Below are positions 16,999 to 24,775 of a stretch of 64,000 nucleotides of DNA, piece after piece. The position numbers were made by a program, and so were the translations under genes. The notes under the pieces are model-generated. The model was not told where the DNA came from. It did not search any database and saw nothing but the letters and a program-made list of their open reading frames with translations. The DNA is from Butyrivibrio hungatei DSM 14810 (GTDB taxonomy: Bacteria; Bacillota; Clostridia; Lachnospirales; Lachnospiraceae), in NCBI RefSeq assembly GCF_900143205.1, contig NZ_FRDH01000006.1, positions 124,001 through 188,000 of the forward strand, read 5' to 3'. How positions within the stretch are numbered: the first letter of the stretch is position 1; each line of letters starts with the position of its first letter.

Positions 16999-18093
16999 TC
17001 ATTCAAACACTGCACATACCATTGTCTGATTGACGTGCTGCTTTTTGTACTGCTCGCCGCCTCCTACAATGCCTACATGATTGCCAACTCTTGCCATATC
17101 ACTTAGGAAAGTGCCCAGGTATTTCTCATTATTGAAAAACAGATGCCTATATATACAGTTAACGGAATAAATAAAGGAGATCCTACCGTTTTCAGATTTT
17201 ATCTTATCTCTTGTGCTCTCGTTGATAGCCCTGTAATCCTGAAGCTCCAGAATACAGATGGTATCATTCTCACAGACTTTTTTGTAATTTATAAGACCTC
17301 CGTCACTACTTACCTCATACTGAGAGATGATATAGGTGTCATCCCCCACAATTCTTCCAAGAGGATTCTTAAATACGTTTCCAACGATATTGCTCTTAGA
17401 GATGCCCAGCTCACTTGCATAAACATCAGCTGCAGGCCTGTTATCCAGGGCTACCAGCTCTCGCTTCTGGGCATTGACCTTGGTAGCTACATGAGTCTTG
17501 GCATTCTCCGGAACTTCGTAGATATTTTCCGAATATGTCCTGATCTTGCCTGTGTTATTCTTTACAACTATCCACGCACATGCATCTTCATAAAGCACAC
17601 CATTTACGCATACTTTACTTACTTTTCCTGATGGAGTACCAAAAACAGTTCCTCCAACTACAGGAACATTCGACTTCTCAAGAGCTACATTCATAGAAGT
17701 AACCAGTCGCTCTTCATCGTTTGTGCAAAATTCAAGACATACGGTATCCTGCTGCCCTGGCCTTACATCACTAAGTGCCTTTTCAAGATTCATAATATCA
17801 AAGAGAGGCGATGAAGAAAGATAACGTAAAACACCAGCCTTCGTAGTTGCCCCTGATTCAAAAGCCACTATTACCAGGACTTTATCTGTAGCTTCTGATC
17901 CAATATAGGATGTTCCACCAGTTCCGATCAGAGGGACATCAGGATACTTTTCAGAAAGTAAGGATGATACTTCCTCTAACATATCGAATGGGCATTGGAA
18001 AAACATACCTGCTGCAGAAGCTATTCCGGATGTTGCCTCTTTTACAGCAAGTTCAGCATTAGAATTTGATGATTTACCTACTATAACTTGCAC
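16999..18093 (-). CDS. FIST-domain sensory protein
   Basis: 364 aa fitting the FIST_N plus FIST_C layout: N-terminal beta-rich region with GIASAAGMFF and PLIGTGG, C-terminal part with NPLGRIVGDD and a final IVGGGEQY block. FIST domains are proposed small-ligand (amino acid-like) sensors. An AAGGAGGTG site lies 5 nt before the GTG at 18093, so this start replaces the upstream ATG at 18114, which precedes the site. It heads a two-gene unit with a cytosolic chemoreceptor. Confidence 0.82.
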   Translation of the reverse strand: MQVIVGKSSNSNAELAVKEATSGIASAAGMFFQCPFDMLEEVSSLLSEKYPDVPLIGTGGTSYIGSEATDKVLVIVAFESGATTKAGVLRYLSSSPLFDIMNLEKALSDVRPGQQDTVCLEFCTNDEERLVTSMNVALEKSNVPVVGGTVFGTPSGKVSKVCVNGVLYEDACAWIVVKNNTGKIRTYSENIYEVPENAKTHVATKVNAQKRELVALDNRPAADVYASELGISKSNIVGNVFKNPLGRIVGDDTYIISQYEVSSDGGLINYKKVCENDTICILELQDYRAINESTRDKIKSENGRISFIYSVNCIYRHLFFNNEKYLGTFLSDMARVGNHVGIVGGGEQYKKQHVNQTMVCAVFE

Positions 18094-18200
18094 TCGTGCA
18101 CCTCCTTCGTACATGATACTTACACAATTTATAGTAGCACATTATCGTTATTCCGTATGTTTTTTGGCTTATTAAATTTTTATAACCACCATATTCACTT

Positions 18201-19538
18201 TTAAGCCGCTGATACTTTCTTGGCTTCAGCTACGTTTTCTGTCACCTTGCCATTATATATTTCATGATCAAGAAGTCCTTCTGTCTCAGCTGTCAGAACT
18301 GTTGCAGTAGCTGCTCCGACTACATTTGTCGCAGTTCTAGCCATATCTACGATTGATGAGATAGGTGAGAAAAGAACTATAAGCTCAACTGGAAGTCCTG
18401 CTGCTGTGAAAAGAGCTGTTGCTGTGATAGTTGCTGTTCCAGGAACTCCTACTGTTCCAATTGAAACGAGAAGTGTAAGTGCTATAAGAAGCACATACTG
18501 TCCTGCTGAGTAGCTGATTCCCTGCTGGTTGATCGTAAATACTGCAAGAAGTACAGGCCAGATTCCTGCGCATCCTGGCATTCCAAGGTTTGCTCCAAGT
18601 CCTGCTGTGAATGCTGCAACGTCTCCATCAACTCCAAGGTCCTCTTTCAATTTGCTGACTGTAACTGGAAGTGTACCAACGCTGCTCTGTGAAGTAAATG
18701 CTACAATTCCTGCAGGTGCGATCTTCTTAAGGAATGTGACAGGATTAAGCTTTCCGATCGCAGCTATGAGAATGCTCTCAATTCCAAAGAGCTGTATTGC
18801 TGCAAGTACGTATGCAACCACGAGTACAGAAAGAAGTGGTAAAAGATCTTCGAGTTTGCTTCTTCCAACCGCCCTTGAAATAAGCGCTGTGACTGCATAA
18901 GGTGTAAAGGATACAATGAAACTTACTGCCTTGCCGAGTACTGTATTTGCTGCATCTACAAATGCTTTAAAAGGCTTTACCGATTCATCTTTTCTCACAG
19001 CCTTGTTATATGCAAGCGCCACTACCAGTCCAAATATAAGGATAGGTACAACAGTGTTGCTTCCCCATTCATTTATAAGATTCCTTGGGAAAAGACCTAC
19101 AATTGCCTCAACTGCTGTAGGAACTTCTTTTGCCTCTGTTGCTTCTACAGTGTACTGGAAGCCTTTTCCAAGCCCCAGTAAAAGAGCTGCTACAAGAGTA
19201 ATGACTGCTGCTGTAAAAGTGTTCAGGAGAAGGAAAAGAACTGATTTAAGTCCTACCTTATGAAGCTTAACCTGATCTCCAAGATTTGTGATACTTGCTA
19301 TTACGCTGAATAACAAAAGCGGAACCACAAATGCCTGAAGTGCGTTTACATACACTGTTCCAAAAGCTGCAACATACTTGTAATTCTCTTTGAAAATCAG
19401 ACCTAATAACACACCAAAGGCTGTCGCAATCAGTGTCCTGATTCCAAAATCCACATGTTTTCTTTTAAGAAAATACAAAACTCCAAATAATGCCAGTGCC
19501 GATATAAGTGCTCCAATTTCTAATACATTGATCTCCAT
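18201..19538 (-). CDS. Sodium:dicarboxylate symporter family, L-cystine transporter-like
   Basis: 445 aa from ATG 19538 behind GGAGGAGG. Membrane protein with the DAACS re-entrant loop signatures TSQSSVGTLP and GTVGVPGTA; the overall length and N-terminus resemble TcyP/YdjN cystine symporters more than glutamate carriers. It would import cystine or a dicarboxylate with Na+ or H+. The cystine assignment is from resemblance only. It is divergent from the TetR gene. Confidence 0.82.
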   Translation of the reverse strand: MEINVLEIGALISALALFGVLYFLKRKHVDFGIRTLIATAFGVLLGLIFKENYKYVAAFGTVYVNALQAFVVPLLLFSVIASITNLGDQVKLHKVGLKSVLFLLLNTFTAAVITLVAALLLGLGKGFQYTVEATEAKEVPTAVEAIVGLFPRNLINEWGSNTVVPILIFGLVVALAYNKAVRKDESVKPFKAFVDAANTVLGKAVSFIVSFTPYAVTALISRAVGRSKLEDLLPLLSVLVVAYVLAAIQLFGIESILIAAIGKLNPVTFLKKIAPAGIVAFTSQSSVGTLPVTVSKLKEDLGVDGDVAAFTAGLGANLGMPGCAGIWPVLLAVFTINQQGISYSAGQYVLLIALTLLVSIGTVGVPGTATITATALFTAAGLPVELIVLFSPISSIVDMARTATNVVGAATATVLTAETEGLLDHEIYNGKVTENVAEAKKVSAA

Positions 19539-19718
19539 AATGATCCTCCTCCAGTATAAATTAAACATTTCTCACGCCATCATTTCTTTTGTTTCTTGTT
19601 GAGAATAATCATAATGGAGCTTACTCATCCTGGCTAATACATGATCTTTATTGTTGGCTATAAGTTTGGACTATATATCCATAATTCACGCTTTCATAAT
19701 GATGCTGTCACATTTCTA

Positions 19719-19753
19719 TTGACAAACTAACAGTCGGTAGTATAATAACTACC
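19719..19753 (+). promoter_or_regulatory. Promoter with TetR-type operator over the -10
   Basis: TTGACA (19719-19724) and TATAAT (19741-19746) are 16 nt apart. The perfect inverted repeat GGTAGT-ATAATA-ACTACC (19736-19753) covers the -10 box. It is 22 nt before the TetR start, the layout of an autorepressed TetR promoter. Confidence 0.8.
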
Positions 19754-19774
19754 ATACGAAAGTGAGACAGAATA

Positions 19775-20383
19775 ATGAATAGAAGAGAAGAAATAATCTA
19801 TGCTACTTTAGAGCTTGCATCTGAATATGGGCTGAAATCCGTATCGCTATCTCAGATTGCAGATAAAGTCGGAATCAGAAAACCGTCACTATACAATCAT
19901 TTCAAGTCCAAAGAAGAACTTGTAAAAAGTATGTATACGTTTCTTAGGGAAAAGGCAAAATTGGGTTCCAGTACTACATCCCAGGCTGACACTTTCCCGG
20001 AAGATAAGAGCCTCGCACAGATACTGGTGGAAAGCATATCTACTTACTTTAGCTTCCTTTCAGATGAGAACATGATGAAGTTCTTCAAGGTTCTTTATTC
20101 CGAGCGGAGCATTTCACCTGTAGCGGCGCAGATCATGCTGGATGAGACTGACCGAATGATCTCCCTTACGAAGAATCTCTTCTATGGCCTGGTAGTACAC
20201 GGGAAAATGAAGAATGAGAATGTAGATACAGCAGCGCTTTCATATGCCATGACAGTCCATTCTCTTGTTGACAGACAGATGGATATGATCACTGCAGGGC
20301 AAAGTGATGTGCATATGGCAGCAGAACTGCCAAAGGAAATAATAGAGTATATACAGTGGTTCTGTAAGCAAATGGAGGCATGA
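19775..20383 (+). CDS. TetR-family transcriptional regulator
   Basis: 202 aa. N-terminal TetR HTH (EIIYATLELASEYG...SLSQIADKVGIRKPSLYNHFKSKEEL) followed by a helical ligand domain. It probably represses itself and the DUF998 gene, which starts 3 nt after its stop, through the operator over its promoter. Ligand unknown. Confidence 0.9.
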   Translation: MNRREEIIYATLELASEYGLKSVSLSQIADKVGIRKPSLYNHFKSKEELVKSMYTFLREKAKLGSSTTSQADTFPEDKSLAQILVESISTYFSFLSDENMMKFFKVLYSERSISPVAAQIMLDETDRMISLTKNLFYGLVVHGKMKNENVDTAALSYAMTVHSLVDRQMDMITAGQSDVHMAAELPKEIIEYIQWFCKQMEA

Positions 20384-20385
20384 AG

Positions 20386-21018
20386 ATGAAAAAAAAATTG
20401 ATCAACCTGTCCGGACTAACAGGTGTTATATCATTAATAAGCTACGCTTTAGCTGTGATCTTTGCTCCTTTGGCTTATCCAGGATATAACTGGATGGCAC
20501 AGGCAGTAAGCGATCTTTCTGCTGAAACGGCACCATCGCGGCTTCTGTGGAACCAATTAGCGGCGGCATATAATGTATGCAGTCCGGTATGCATGATGTG
20601 TGTTTCTATCTTTGTATCAGATAAAAAAGTCAGTACAAAACTGTTTCGGTTGGGTATTTATCTTTTTGCCATTATGAACTGGATTTCGGCGATTGGATAC
20701 AGGATGTTTCCACTTACTGACAGTGGAAAAGAAATATCTACTTTTCAGGAAAAAATGCATATTGTTATTACGATAGCTGTCGTACTGCTTTCCATCTCAT
20801 CACTGACCATACTGATCGTAGCAGGATTTAAAAAGAATGGCATGAAGGGAATTGGCATCTGGGCTTCGATCGCACTTGCAATGATGCTTATCGGTGCAAT
20901 CGGCAAGAGTGCGGTATCACCGGATTACTTTGGAATTGTTGAACGATTCAGCGTTTTCGCTGCAGTAGGGTTCAATGCAGTACTTGGGGCATATTTGTTC
21001 ATGGACTCAAAGTCTTAA
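20386..21018 (+). CDS. DUF998 membrane protein
   Basis: About 210 aa with six hydrophobic helices and the typical DUF998 start (GVISLISYALAVIFAPLAYPGYNWMAQAVSDLSAE). Function is unknown for the family. GGAGG (20374-20378) is 7 nt before ATG 20386, so this start is better than the overlapping ATG at 20380. Co-transcribed with its TetR regulator. Confidence 0.82.
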   Translation: MKKKLINLSGLTGVISLISYALAVIFAPLAYPGYNWMAQAVSDLSAETAPSRLLWNQLAAAYNVCSPVCMMCVSIFVSDKKVSTKLFRLGIYLFAIMNWISAIGYRMFPLTDSGKEISTFQEKMHIVITIAVVLLSISSLTILIVAGFKKNGMKGIGIWASIALAMMLIGAIGKSAVSPDYFGIVERFSVFAAVGFNAVLGAYLFMDSKS

Positions 21019-21084
21019 TTCTTATACACTTTAAGTCACATAAGCACCGCCAAGAGCCACAAATCAAAAACTCATTTTCTTAGT

Positions 21085-21210
21085 TTACCCCCTGCTATAG
21101 CGAAAATCACACAAATCTGCTCCTTCCGCCAATGTTTTTGTCCTTACAAGCTTCATGCCCATAATATCTGCGATTACAAAAAATAGTACATTTACGTCTA
21201 AAAGCTTTAT
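21085..21210 (-). pseudogene. C-terminal remnant of an L-2-amino-thiazoline-4-carboxylate hydrolase-like gene
   Basis: An open frame with no start ends ...MGMKLVRTKTLAEGADLCD and FRYSRG, then TAA at 21085-21087. From memory the RTKTLAEG...CDFR ending is characteristic of the L-2-amino-thiazoline-4-carboxylic acid hydrolase family. An in-frame TAG lies just upstream, and the expected ~200 preceding residues are absent. The space holds a repeat array and, at its far end, an RBS and ATG in the same direction. Confidence 0.6.
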
Positions 21211-21490
21211 CTAAAAAATTTTGCGTAATTTGGGATAAGTAATTACGTCTATGTTTTAAATTCCTAATGAACTGGCGTATTTATGTAACATGTGTTTACG
21301 TCTATATTTATAATCCTAATGAACTGGCGTAATATAGAACAAGAAATTAAGTCTTATGATGGAAAATAATCGCACTAGGCGTAATCCCTAGGAATATTAG
21401 TACGTCATATCATGCATATTCATGATATAGACTTAAATTTCCTAAATAGACTAAGTCAAATCTAACAAAGTATCCAATATAGACGTAACT
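21191..21490. repeat. Array of TTACGTCTA motifs spaced about 52 bp
   Basis: Plus-strand TTACGTCTA at 21192, 21243 and 21296, TTAAGTCTT at 21347 and a degenerate TACGTCATA near 21401, spaced 51, 53, 51 and 54 bp. Inverted copies (TAGACTTAA near 21427, TAGACGTAA near 21479) are 52 bp apart. Each of the first four units has GCGTAAT or GCGTATT 31-32 nt later, giving TTACG...CGTAA dyads. Units 2 and 3 share a nearly identical 38-nt body (with CCTAATGAACTGGCGTA). The function is unknown; this accounts for most of the 600-bp gap after DUF998. Confidence 0.75.
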
Positions 21491-21495
21491 TGCAT
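21451..21495 (-). CDS. 14-codon ORF with strong RBS (likely decayed 5' end of a gene)
   Basis: GAGGAGGTG (21502-21510) lies 6 nt before ATG 21495; the frame reads MQVTSILDTLLDLT and stops at TAG. It points toward the hydrolase remnant on the same strand. It is either a short leader peptide or, more likely, the surviving translation start of the gene whose tail is at 21085-21210. Confidence 0.4.
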   Translation of the reverse strand: MQVTSILDTLLDLT

Positions 21496-21511
21496 AATCT
21501 ACACCTCCTCT

Positions 21512-21532
21512 TGTATATACATTGTATGTACA
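21512..21532. promoter_or_regulatory. Operator-like inverted repeat TGTATATAC-ATT-GTATGTACA
   Basis: Two 9-nt arms with one mismatch and a 3-nt centre, directly upstream of the strong RBS at 21502-21510. The size and symmetry fit a dimeric repressor (GntR, PadR or TetR type). Which factor binds is unknown. Confidence 0.5.
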
Positions 21533-21540
21533 CGCAATTA

Positions 21541-21580
21541 AAAAAACAATCCACGCAAAAAAATTGCGGGATTGTTTTTA
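21541..21580. terminator. Hairpin terminator, probably for ybaK
   Basis: AAACAATCC and CGCAA pair with TTGCG and GGATTGTTT across an A-rich loop, with A and T runs on both sides, so it can stop transcription in either direction. On the minus strand it lies after the ybaK stop. Confidence 0.75.
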
Positions 21581-21618
21581 TTTTGCACAGTGCTGGTTAT
21601 TCAATATAAGCTCTACTT

Positions 21619-22095
21619 TTACTCTTCTTCCCAACCTTTACACACATCACACCAGCCTTGAGTATCTACTACCTTCTCAAGTTCATCCGGTGCTATCTTA
21701 ACTGATGTGAATTCATTGCCCCCTGCAGGATGAACGTATTCAAACCTCTTCATTGAAACGTCAAGCCATATCGGGATATCTTTTGGCACAGCAAAAGGAC
21801 ACACTCCACCAGGCTGAAAGCCTGTAATATCAACGACCTGCTCTCTGGGTATCATATGAGGCTTTGTATGGAATAAAGACTTAAACTTGGAGCTGTTCAC
21901 TTTTCCATCGCCTGCCATTACAATGATCACAGGTTTCTCATTCACAATAAAAGACAAGGTCTTTGCAATCTCAGGTTCCGTACAACCTATCTGCTGTGCG
22001 GCATGCTCTACTGTGTCTATTGTCTCAACATGTTCTGTAAGCCTGTCACCAAGGCCATTCTCCTCTAGAAAACTCTTTACTTTTGTATTTATCAT
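21619..22095 (-). CDS. YbaK/EbsC-family aminoacyl-tRNA deacylase
   Basis: 158 aa from ATG 22095, which follows GAGGTG by 6 nt (an upstream GTG at 22104 lies in that site). YbaK fold with the conserved lysine in NSSKFKSLF and the GFQPGGVCPFAVP loop. Family members clear mischarged Cys-, Ala- or Pro-tRNAs. The exact tRNA substrate cannot be read from sequence. Confidence 0.88.
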   Translation of the reverse strand: MINTKVKSFLEENGLGDRLTEHVETIDTVEHAAQQIGCTEPEIAKTLSFIVNEKPVIIVMAGDGKVNSSKFKSLFHTKPHMIPREQVVDITGFQPGGVCPFAVPKDIPIWLDVSMKRFEYVHPAGGNEFTSVKIAPDELEKVVDTQGWCDVCKGWEEE

Positions 22096-22165
22096 CGGAT
22101 TCACCTCACATATGCAATCATGATCCTAGTATGAAATAAATGATAGTACAAGTTGCAATTTCTTT

Positions 22166-22777
22166 CTAATACACTGTATTTATTATGGGCGATAACTCCG
22201 ATTTATATGTGAAAAGATTATGCTTAGTTGACATTTTTGCGTTTCTATCTTCAAAAAGCTTTCTGATCTGCTCTGTCAGTGCAGTATTGTCCACCTCTGA
22301 CTCTTTCTCAACATCAGGAGTTTCTGACTCTGCAGCAGCTTCCTCTGCAGTCTCAGCTTTCTCTTCTTCTATCTCCATACGTTTCCTGGTGCAATGATTA
22401 TACTCATGGATAGCACGCATTATGGCGTTGAGATCCTCTGGAGTGAACATACTCGCTGCCTTGGAGAGAGTATCAATGTTGTCCACGTTGACATGAAGGC
22501 TTCCACCACTAGGAAGGGCAATCTTAAGGACCTTATCCTTTTCATACATATTTCCGAGCGTAATGGCATTTTGCTTGTAATCACAGACAAAAGTAACTCC
22601 TTTGTACTGTATGACTCCATCCTTCGCCAGAAAGCTGTATGGACATTTTTTCTCAGTTTCAGCCTGTAGCTTCTGTCCAAAGCTTTCAGTCTCACTTATG
22701 ACGGGAGTTGTCTCTTTTCCAGCTGCAGATCTTAATGGTCTTGTTAAATAATCATTCGCTATCGCTGCTATACCCAT
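22166..22777 (-). CDS. Hypothetical protein, 203 aa
   Basis: GGAGG lies 5 nt before ATG 22777 (MGIAAIANDY); the longer reading is unsupported. Core beta-type block GVTFVCDYKQNAITLGN and a helical part EDLNAIMRAIHEYN, then an acidic Glu/Ala-rich linker (about 150-175) and a basic tail. Similar proteins of unknown function are common in Lachnospiraceae as far as I recall. Soluble; no function assigned. Confidence 0.65.
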   Translation of the reverse strand: MGIAAIANDYLTRPLRSAAGKETTPVISETESFGQKLQAETEKKCPYSFLAKDGVIQYKGVTFVCDYKQNAITLGNMYEKDKVLKIALPSGGSLHVNVDNIDTLSKAASMFTPEDLNAIMRAIHEYNHCTRKRMEIEEEKAETAEEAAAESETPDVEKESEVDNTALTEQIRKLFEDRNAKMSTKHNLFTYKSELSPIINTVY

Positions 22778-22926
22778 GTTTGCCTCCAGATAATTTATGA
22801 TAAAAAAACGTGCCCTTTCAAGGATGTTCATTCCATTGAAAAGACACGCATTTCCGTTGCTATCTTTTATATCGGCAATTTTCTTTAAATGTTTATGGGT
22901 GTGATTAGATTAACTTCCAATTTATC

Positions 22927-23973
22927 TTACAATTCTCCCCTATGTCCCAGAGCGGTTTCCAACTCCTCTACACTGTGTGTATGCCCATGTTTTCCCTCCT
23001 TGATCACATGGGTGTGATCATGGGAATGCTCGATAGCATGCGTATGTGTAGATCCGTCATGCGTATGCGTTATCAGATGTGTGTGAGCATGTTTATGGCT
23101 ATGTATCAGTGTATCCCTGACAATAAGTACAGTCCCTGTAATCATTATTATCAGCGCAATTATAAACAACATCGTAAATCTTTCTCTCAAAAATACAGCT
23201 GACATTACCACACCAATAAACGGTGCTACCGCATAATAAGCGCTTGTCTTTGCTGCTCCCAAAGTCTTCTGTGCCCTGATGTACGTGAATATACTGAGTC
23301 CATACGCAACAAAACCAAGAATCATAATTATTCCTATATATGAAAGCCTCGGGATGTTCTCTCCAAGTACCATAGCAACTATGAACGATCCTGTCCCCGA
23401 TCCGATTCCTTTTATAGTCACTATTTCATAAGTGCTTTTCCCGGATATCTTTCTTGTACAGTTATTTTCAAGTCCCCAGCAAACAGTTGCCCCAAGGACA
23501 AACACAGATCCTAGTGAAAAGGAAAAGCTCCCCTCTCCTGAAAATGAAAGTATTATACTTGCCACTGTAATAAGAGATATTGCTCCCCACAGCCTTGCGG
23601 ATACTTTCTCTCTGAAGAGTCCGAATGCGATCAACGTTGTTGCAACGATCTCAAAATTTCCAAGAAGTGATGCGTTGGCTGCTGTTCCCAGCTTTATGCC
23701 TATCATCAGCAGGATCGGAGCTATAATATCCAAAACAACCATTGCAAAAGTATATGGTATATCTTCTCTCCCAAGCCTTTCTTCTGTGGATTCTTTCTTT
23801 GCATGGATAATATACATGATCCCGACTCCAAGACCTGCTCCCATATACAGAAATGCAGCCATAAACGTCGGTGGCACGTTATTAAGCAGTAATTTCGAAC
23901 ATGGTATGTTTATTGCATAAAACACCGCCGCAAGTAATGCATATATAATTGCATTCAGTTTTTTATAGTCCAA
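22927..23973 (-). CDS. EamA/DMT-family transporter with His-rich tail
   Basis: 348 aa: ten predicted helices in two EamA halves, then a cytoplasmic tail of about 60 residues with 17 His in HxH repeats (HSHKHAHTH, THTHDGSTHTH, EHSHDHTH). The tail suggests metal binding, so a metal or metal-linked solute may be moved. It starts with TTG (23973), 11 nt after AAGGAG; no in-frame ATG is available. It follows a 46-aa membrane protein gene and a DtxR-like operator. Confidence 0.8.
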   Translation of the reverse strand: MDYKKLNAIIYALLAAVFYAINIPCSKLLLNNVPPTFMAAFLYMGAGLGVGIMYIIHAKKESTEERLGREDIPYTFAMVVLDIIAPILLMIGIKLGTAANASLLGNFEIVATTLIAFGLFREKVSARLWGAISLITVASIILSFSGEGSFSFSLGSVFVLGATVCWGLENNCTRKISGKSTYEIVTIKGIGSGTGSFIVAMVLGENIPRLSYIGIIMILGFVAYGLSIFTYIRAQKTLGAAKTSAYYAVAPFIGVVMSAVFLRERFTMLFIIALIIMITGTVLIVRDTLIHSHKHAHTHLITHTHDGSTHTHAIEHSHDHTHVIKEGKHGHTHSVEELETALGHRGEL

Positions 23974-23988
23974 AATGATTCATTCTCC

Positions 23989-24129
23989 TTAATCAATTAT
24001 TAAAACAGTGTACATATCCAGGCAGCCAAAGCAGAACATCTTTGTATCCTGAATAAATGCAACTCCTGCAAACATCATAAGTGCGACTGCTGCACATATC
24101 ACAACTGCTAAAAATATGGTCAATAACAT
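23989..24129 (-). CDS. Small membrane protein with CFGC motif, 46 aa
   Basis: GGAGG lies 7 nt before ATG 24129. The product is one hydrophobic helix (LLTIFLAVVICAAVALMMFAG) followed by MFCFGCLDMY, a CxxC that could bind metal. Its stop TAA begins the AAGGAG that serves the transporter gene, so the two are one operon. It is a plausible accessory subunit of the His-tailed transporter. Confidence 0.65.
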   Translation of the reverse strand: MLLTIFLAVVICAAVALMMFAGVAFIQDTKMFCFGCLDMYTVLIID

Positions 24130-24206
24130 ATTTGTTCCTCCGAAATCACTCATTTATGAGGTCATACATATGAAACTGTTCCTCGCAGCTTCTAACCATA
24201 TATCGA

Positions 24207-24241
24207 CATTATAACTCTATTTGTTAGCCAATGCTAACTAA
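24207..24241 (-). promoter_or_regulatory. Promoter with DtxR/MntR-like operator for the small protein/EamA operon
   Basis: Minus strand: TTAGTTAGCATTGGCTAACAA (24221-24241), with a perfect GTTAGC/GCTAAC pair, resembles the metal-repressor box TTAGGTTAGNCTAACCTAA. A TATAAT -10 follows at about 24208-24213 and the dyad covers the -35 region. This predicts metal-dependent repression of the His-tailed transporter operon. Confidence 0.6.
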
Positions 24242-24250
24242 TTTTCAAAA

Positions 24251-24280
24251 TAATAGGGATTGCACTAAGCAATCCCTTTA
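24251..24280 (-). terminator. Terminator after the cyclophilin-like lipoprotein gene
   Basis: AGGGATTGC pairs with GCAATCCCT (24255-24263, 24269-24277), followed on the minus strand by ATTATTTTG. It separates this operon from the metal-type promoter that follows. Confidence 0.75.
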
Positions 24281-24304
24281 CTGTCATTGTAAATAAAGCC
24301 CGTT

Positions 24305-24763
24305 TTATTCAATGCTAATGGTTATAGTAACATCTCCATTGGAAAGAAGATCAGTTATATCTTCCGCATTCTTATCAGATATGTGACCAAGCTTTGTATA
24401 TGACCAGCTATTAGAACCATAGAACACTACCATCTGATTTCCGGAGTATAGTACAACGTCACCTGAAGTCGTTGTTGTCTGCTTATCATCTCGCGGCAAG
24501 TTCTGTCCTAATGAGCCTACCTGCTCAAAACCTCCATACATTGACATCTGGATTGTAACATCACCTTCTCTGGCCATATCCCGTAGTGCTGCTACAGCCT
24601 GGTTGTCTTCCCAATCCACATTTACTTTTGTATCACCGATTTTCATTATCATAGTAGTTTCTCCAATGTCTGTTTCATCAACTGTTTCCGCATTACTTGA
24701 ACAGGCGCTAACACAAACCATCATGAGCAAACTGAGTGCCATCTTAATCAATCTCTTTTTCAT
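24305..24763 (-). CDS. Lipoprotein with cyclophilin-like fold
   Basis: 152 aa. Signal peptide with lipobox VSAC (Cys21), so it is anchored outside the membrane. The rest (MKIGDTKVNVDWEDNQA, SMYGGFEQVGSLGQNLPRDD, DVVLYSGNQMVVFYGSNSWSYTKLG) matches the cyclophilin-like family PF18050, whose activity is unproven. It lies 12 nt downstream of the alpha/beta hydrolase and completes a three-gene operon divergent from a LysR regulator. Confidence 0.85.
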   Translation of the reverse strand: MKKRLIKMALSLLMMVCVSACSSNAETVDETDIGETTMIMKIGDTKVNVDWEDNQAVAALRDMAREGDVTIQMSMYGGFEQVGSLGQNLPRDDKQTTTTSGDVVLYSGNQMVVFYGSNSWSYTKLGHISDKNAEDITDLLSNGDVTITISIE

Positions 24764-24775
24764 AGAAAATTCCCT

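Noticed and set aside
21191..21490. CRISPR array or integron attC sites as explanation for the periodic motifs
   Set aside because: Only two units share a nearly identical 38-nt body, the gaps are not unique spacers of constant size, orientation flips half-way, and neither cas genes nor an integrase or attC core is present.
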